64,000 bases of DNA from Sclerurus mexicanus (taxonomy: Eukaryota > Chordata > Aves > Passeriformes > Furnariidae), in contig VWZF01003843.1 of NCBI GenBank assembly GCA_013396755.1, positions 490,979 through 554,978 on the forward strand, read 5' to 3'. The number at the start of each line of letters is the position of its first letter. Positions within the stretch are counted from its first letter, which is position 1. A model generated the notes under the pieces. That model saw only the letters and a list, made by a program, of their open reading frames with translations. It made no database searches and was not told where the DNA came from. Made by a program: the position numbers and the translations under genes. Shown here one piece after another: positions 60,780 to 64,000 of this stretch.

Positions 60780-63110
60780 GCTGACTGTGCAGGTTGGTAC
60801 ACCGCAAAGGCGCACTTGCTCAGAACCGTGCGGGGCAGTTTGCTCAATCCCTTTCTTTAATTTCTTTACTTTGTGTTGTTGAGAGGGTTAGAGCAGATTT
60901 TTGGTTCACATAAAAGTGTACAGTGTTAACTAGGTGACATATGGGTGGATGAAACATTACTGATTGTCCACTGCAGCCAGGGAGGCCGAGTTTCCATAGA
61001 GATAAGAAGGAAAAGTGCTCCATGCAACCTAATTGGTATGCATCTCCAGATCAGGTTCATTGTGCTTTTGCTAATGACAGGGTTGTCTCAGTAATAAGGA
61101 TGGTGCACTGGAGAAATTTGCTGCCTTGGTATATTTTTCCCTGGCAGAAAACTACTTAGAGACTGTAGTCAGTAAGAAGAGTGACTGGCAGGCTGAAGGG
61201 GCTGCTTAGCAGCATATGGGGGAAGGCTGGCGCTCTGTGCCACATGCATATGGCTGCCATTAAACTCCAGCTTTGCGCTTTGTGTATTTCTGGTCCCATG
61301 CCAGTAAGCCCACCTGCTGCAAGAATACTTGTAAAGCACAACTCAAAAGTGATTGAAAAGCTACTAGAATAAACTGTAATAACACAGTGCTTCACAGATG
61401 GGACATAATTGCAAGCTAAAGTGTACAGCCTCTGCAGTAATGAAAACACGAGCCATTAAATTAAAATCATAAGGGAAAAAACTATAAAAGTCTGTTGATT
61501 TTTTTTTTTAGTTTTATTGCAAAACTTCAATTTTCTTGCCCTCATTAATCAAATACCATAAAACTACAGTGCTACTTTGTCTGAGTGAAGATTCAGGCAA
61601 TTAAAATGATGAATGTAGATTAAAATGATGTAACTTTTGTAATTTTCTTACTTGGATAACTTAAGCTTTGGGCAGTCTTAGAAATAGAAAGCTGACATGA
61701 ACCTATCAATTTGCAGATTAAGGTACAGTTGCGACTTTACACTTAGAATTCACTTGTAAAAAAGTTGGTTTGTAGAAGAAAAATGACAGTATAGATTTTG
61801 CTCCCTTAATGTGTTATTTTCACCCTTTAAGTAATACGAATTTGATTTTTCTAAAAAGAAAAAAATAATAATTCAAAAGAACAGACTTTAAAACTGTGTA
61901 AACACACAAAACTACTTGAGAAATATCAAAGCAGTTTTAATTAGTGGTAGTGTGGTAATAATGAAATCGCTAATCTGACATGTAATTAGTTGTACGGTGT
62001 GTATGAGTGTTATGTGAAGCTGAATGGGCTCAGCAGGGCCCTAATACATTCTGGCCTCTCAAGGCGTTCTCTAGTGGAAAGAGGCCTGACAGAGCCATCT
62101 TTGTTCTGTTCCCTTTCTGTGGGTGGGCGATGCAAGGAGAAAGAAACATTTGTTTCACAGTAGTCACCGAAGTAAACAGGCTCTAAAAGCCTTTTTCGTT
62201 TTTAATTATGCATTTCTCCAGCACACATCATTGCAAAGTCCATAGGACAGGTTTAAAGCTCGCCACATAATGCCTGACTGGTTAAAAACATATATAAATG
62301 TCTGTTTAAGGGAATATTTATAAATATAACAATTTAGTTCATCCTCACAACAGGGTCTTTTCTCCCTTTAAAAGGACAAGCACTTTCCTACTCATACCGT
62401 TTATAGGCAATTTCTGCATTTGGTCAAGACTTTGGCAAACACTAGAGGTGCTAATGAGCTACCCATGAACGTTTGATCCCATCTTTTTTTCTCCTCAGAA
62501 ACTGGCCTAAAAAAAAAAAAAAAGGAAAACAAATCCAAAACGAAACAAAACCCCCCAACCCTCTGAAAATCCATTCATGAGCTGCATGAGAGTTCATAGC
62601 AATATCAGATAATGGCATTTTTTAATATACTGCCATCCAAAAGAAATTTATTTTTTTAAAAGACTTGCCAAGACTAAGGTATATTGGCAAGACATCTCCA
62701 CATTGTAGACTACCAGACTTCTTAAAAGTGTACCAAAATATATCTGTACCCCAAATAGATAAGTACCATAGGGGCAAATAAAAGAAAATGTTCAGCTTTA
62801 TTTGCTTTTGCAGGGTTGATTTTTTTTTTCCCCCAAGTCAAGCGAGGCAACCAGGCATCTTTTCTCTCAATGAGGTCTGTTTGTTCTTGAATAAACAGAA
62901 CATAGTGTGTTTTGTTCACACATGGTAAATTTAAAGCTTGCTTGAGTGATTAGAATCCAATTATTGCCAAGCAGCAATATCCAGGTGCAGACAAGTAAAC
63001 ACTGAAGGCAAAGTGCTTATAATCGGTTGCTGGTTATTATTACTACAAGACAGGCTCTAATGCTAGTGTTTATTACACAATACAGGTATCTTCTCTGAAT
63101 CAGATAATTT
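60780..63110. promoter_or_regulatory. Candidate cluster of conserved non-coding elements
   Basis: Several adjoining segments have a repeat-poor, word-rich composition typical of developmental enhancers: 60780-61460 (CCTAATTGGTATGCATCTCC, GCTAATGACAG, early CpGs), 61590-61640 (ATTAAAATGATG twice, 19 bases apart), 61955-62470 (ATGTAATTAGTTG, GAAGTAAACAGG, TTTAATTATGCATTTC) and 62940-63110 (CCAATTATTGCC, CCAGGTGCAG, AGTAAACACTG). Homeodomain, octamer-like and forkhead-like words recur. No exon is seen. This is an inference from texture; conservation was not tested. Confidence 0.35.
62505..62566 (+). repeat. A-rich then A/C-rich tract
   Basis: A 15-base A run followed by AAAAC/CCAAAAC words and C6. 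It is the complement in texture of the T/G tracts elsewhere. Confidence 0.8.
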
Positions 63111-64000
63111 AATCATTACTCTCCCACTGGTGTTCCAATGCTTGTATTTTATCAATATTTTTAGTAACAAGTATTCTTATTAACTTTTTGTTATGATTGT
63201 AAGACCACCTAGGTCCTTTCTTTTCTCTTAGGACTGTTCCTCTGATGTGATGTGTGTACAGTATGATAGAGAGCTATACCAGATGCTGAGAAATTATTTG
63301 GAAAACTTGTCAAACAGCACAGTCTCTGCGTTATTTATTTATTTACTGCAAGCATCCACATGGGACCATCAGGGGTATTTGAATGGGGAATTTCCTATGT
63401 AGGCATTGCTTTTATATTCTTCGAAGAAGCTCGTCAGCAGTAGAACTGAACAATGTCTAACTATGTATTTTTCCCTCTTCAGCCTCCATCTATTTTTCCA
63501 GCATTGGCTCCAATATTATGGGCTGGGAATCAATAGAAATATCTGCAGATAAAATATCTGCATTTTCAAAAATGGGGTTTTGCTCCTTCCTTTTTATGCT
63601 TGTCCTCATTCAGACCAGGTTTTACTTGTATATAGGAGAGAGCAGCAGTGGCAGCCTCTGGGTTTCACAAAGGCCGGGGGTTTGTGCTTTTCATTCCCAG
63701 ATTAAAGCCAGGTAAAGTGTAATGACAACTACATGGTGTATCAATAATGCTGGCCTCCGGAAGCTGCTACACTGCAACTGAAAAAAAAGCAAAAATCTGA
63801 ATGATTGTGTGGTCTACTGAAGATTTAAAGGTGCTAATTATATTTTCCCCCTGACAACTGTGACCTCATTTTACAGGCTTTAGTTGTTGAGCGATTGAAA
63901 ACTGACTCGTGTTTTGAAGGCAGTGAAACACAGGTAGGCTTGGCATTTTTCAGATGTTTTCAAAGACTGCAACTTTAGCTCCTCAGAAAGATGGATCCCA
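63111..64000. other. Non-coding stretch to the window end
   Basis: Contains a TTTA run (63330-63346) and a palindromic GATA-type cluster at 63538-63562. The 65-codon plus frame at 63518-63715 has no recognisable domain. Confidence 0.5.
63538..63562. repeat. Overlapping palindromes with GATA-type sites
   Basis: TGCAGATA (63544-63551) and TATCTGCA (63555-63562) form an 8-bp inverted repeat, and TATCTGCAGATA (63540-63551) is itself a palindrome. Together they give three closely packed TATC/GATA words, which could bind a GATA factor dimer or be chance. Confidence 0.75.

Noticed and set aside
29331..63406. Shared 16-mer TTTCCTATGTAGGCAT at 29331 and 63391
   Set aside because: A single 16-base match in 64 kb is near the chance expectation and the flanks do not align.

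Overview
The window looks like non-coding nuclear DNA from a bird. Two features support this. CR1-type LINE fragments occur throughout, with the AATGATTCTATGATTCTA-like 3' ends typical of avian CR1. A solo LTR starting TGTATTGGGTTTGC and ending CACTACA resembles the ERVL-like LTRs found in bird genomes. The sequence is AT-rich and CpG-poor, has one 42-base assembly gap inside a CA repeat and one isolated N, and could be a gene desert or part of a very large intron. I found no intact protein-coding gene, no convincing exon, no tRNA, rRNA or known small RNA gene, and no CRISPR or bacterial feature. Open frames are short, overlap on both strands, or lie in repeats.

Layout. 1-10 kb: unique AT-rich DNA with one CR1 tail on the minus strand (1195-1916), a 71-bp tandem duplication near 0.7 kb and a conserved-looking block at 4.5-5.2 kb. 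10-11 kb: a hairpin joined to a polypyrimidine tract, then a CR1 tail. 11-23 kb: unique DNA with a CpG-enriched patch at 14 kb and a possible regulatory block at 18.3-18.7 kb. 23.4-24.5 kb: a CR1 tail, an LTR fragment and a T/G-rich tract. 24.5-38 kb: mostly unique, with a pair of diverged direct repeats at 34.1 and 35.4 kb and the CA repeat with the gap at 36.0 kb. 38.5-41.1 kb: two CR1 reverse-transcriptase remnants in opposite orientation. 44.8-45.9 kb: the solo LTR. 46-50 kb: two regulatory-looking blocks and a strand-asymmetric G-rich then A/C-rich tract. 50-60 kb: three CR1 tails and a degenerate TG/TA microsatellite inside the longest open frame (270 codons, judged spurious). 60.8-63.1 kb: the best candidate for a cluster of conserved non-coding elements.

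The recognisable protein-coding content is decayed CR1 ORF2 (reverse transcriptase and its C-terminal region). No set of genes here works together. I did not find an undescribed biological system. The most useful leads are the unidentified 34/35 kb repeat pair, the possible enhancer cluster at 60.8-63.1 kb, and the hairpin, G-quadruplex and strand-switch sequences. Names for repeat families are from recognition, not database searches.
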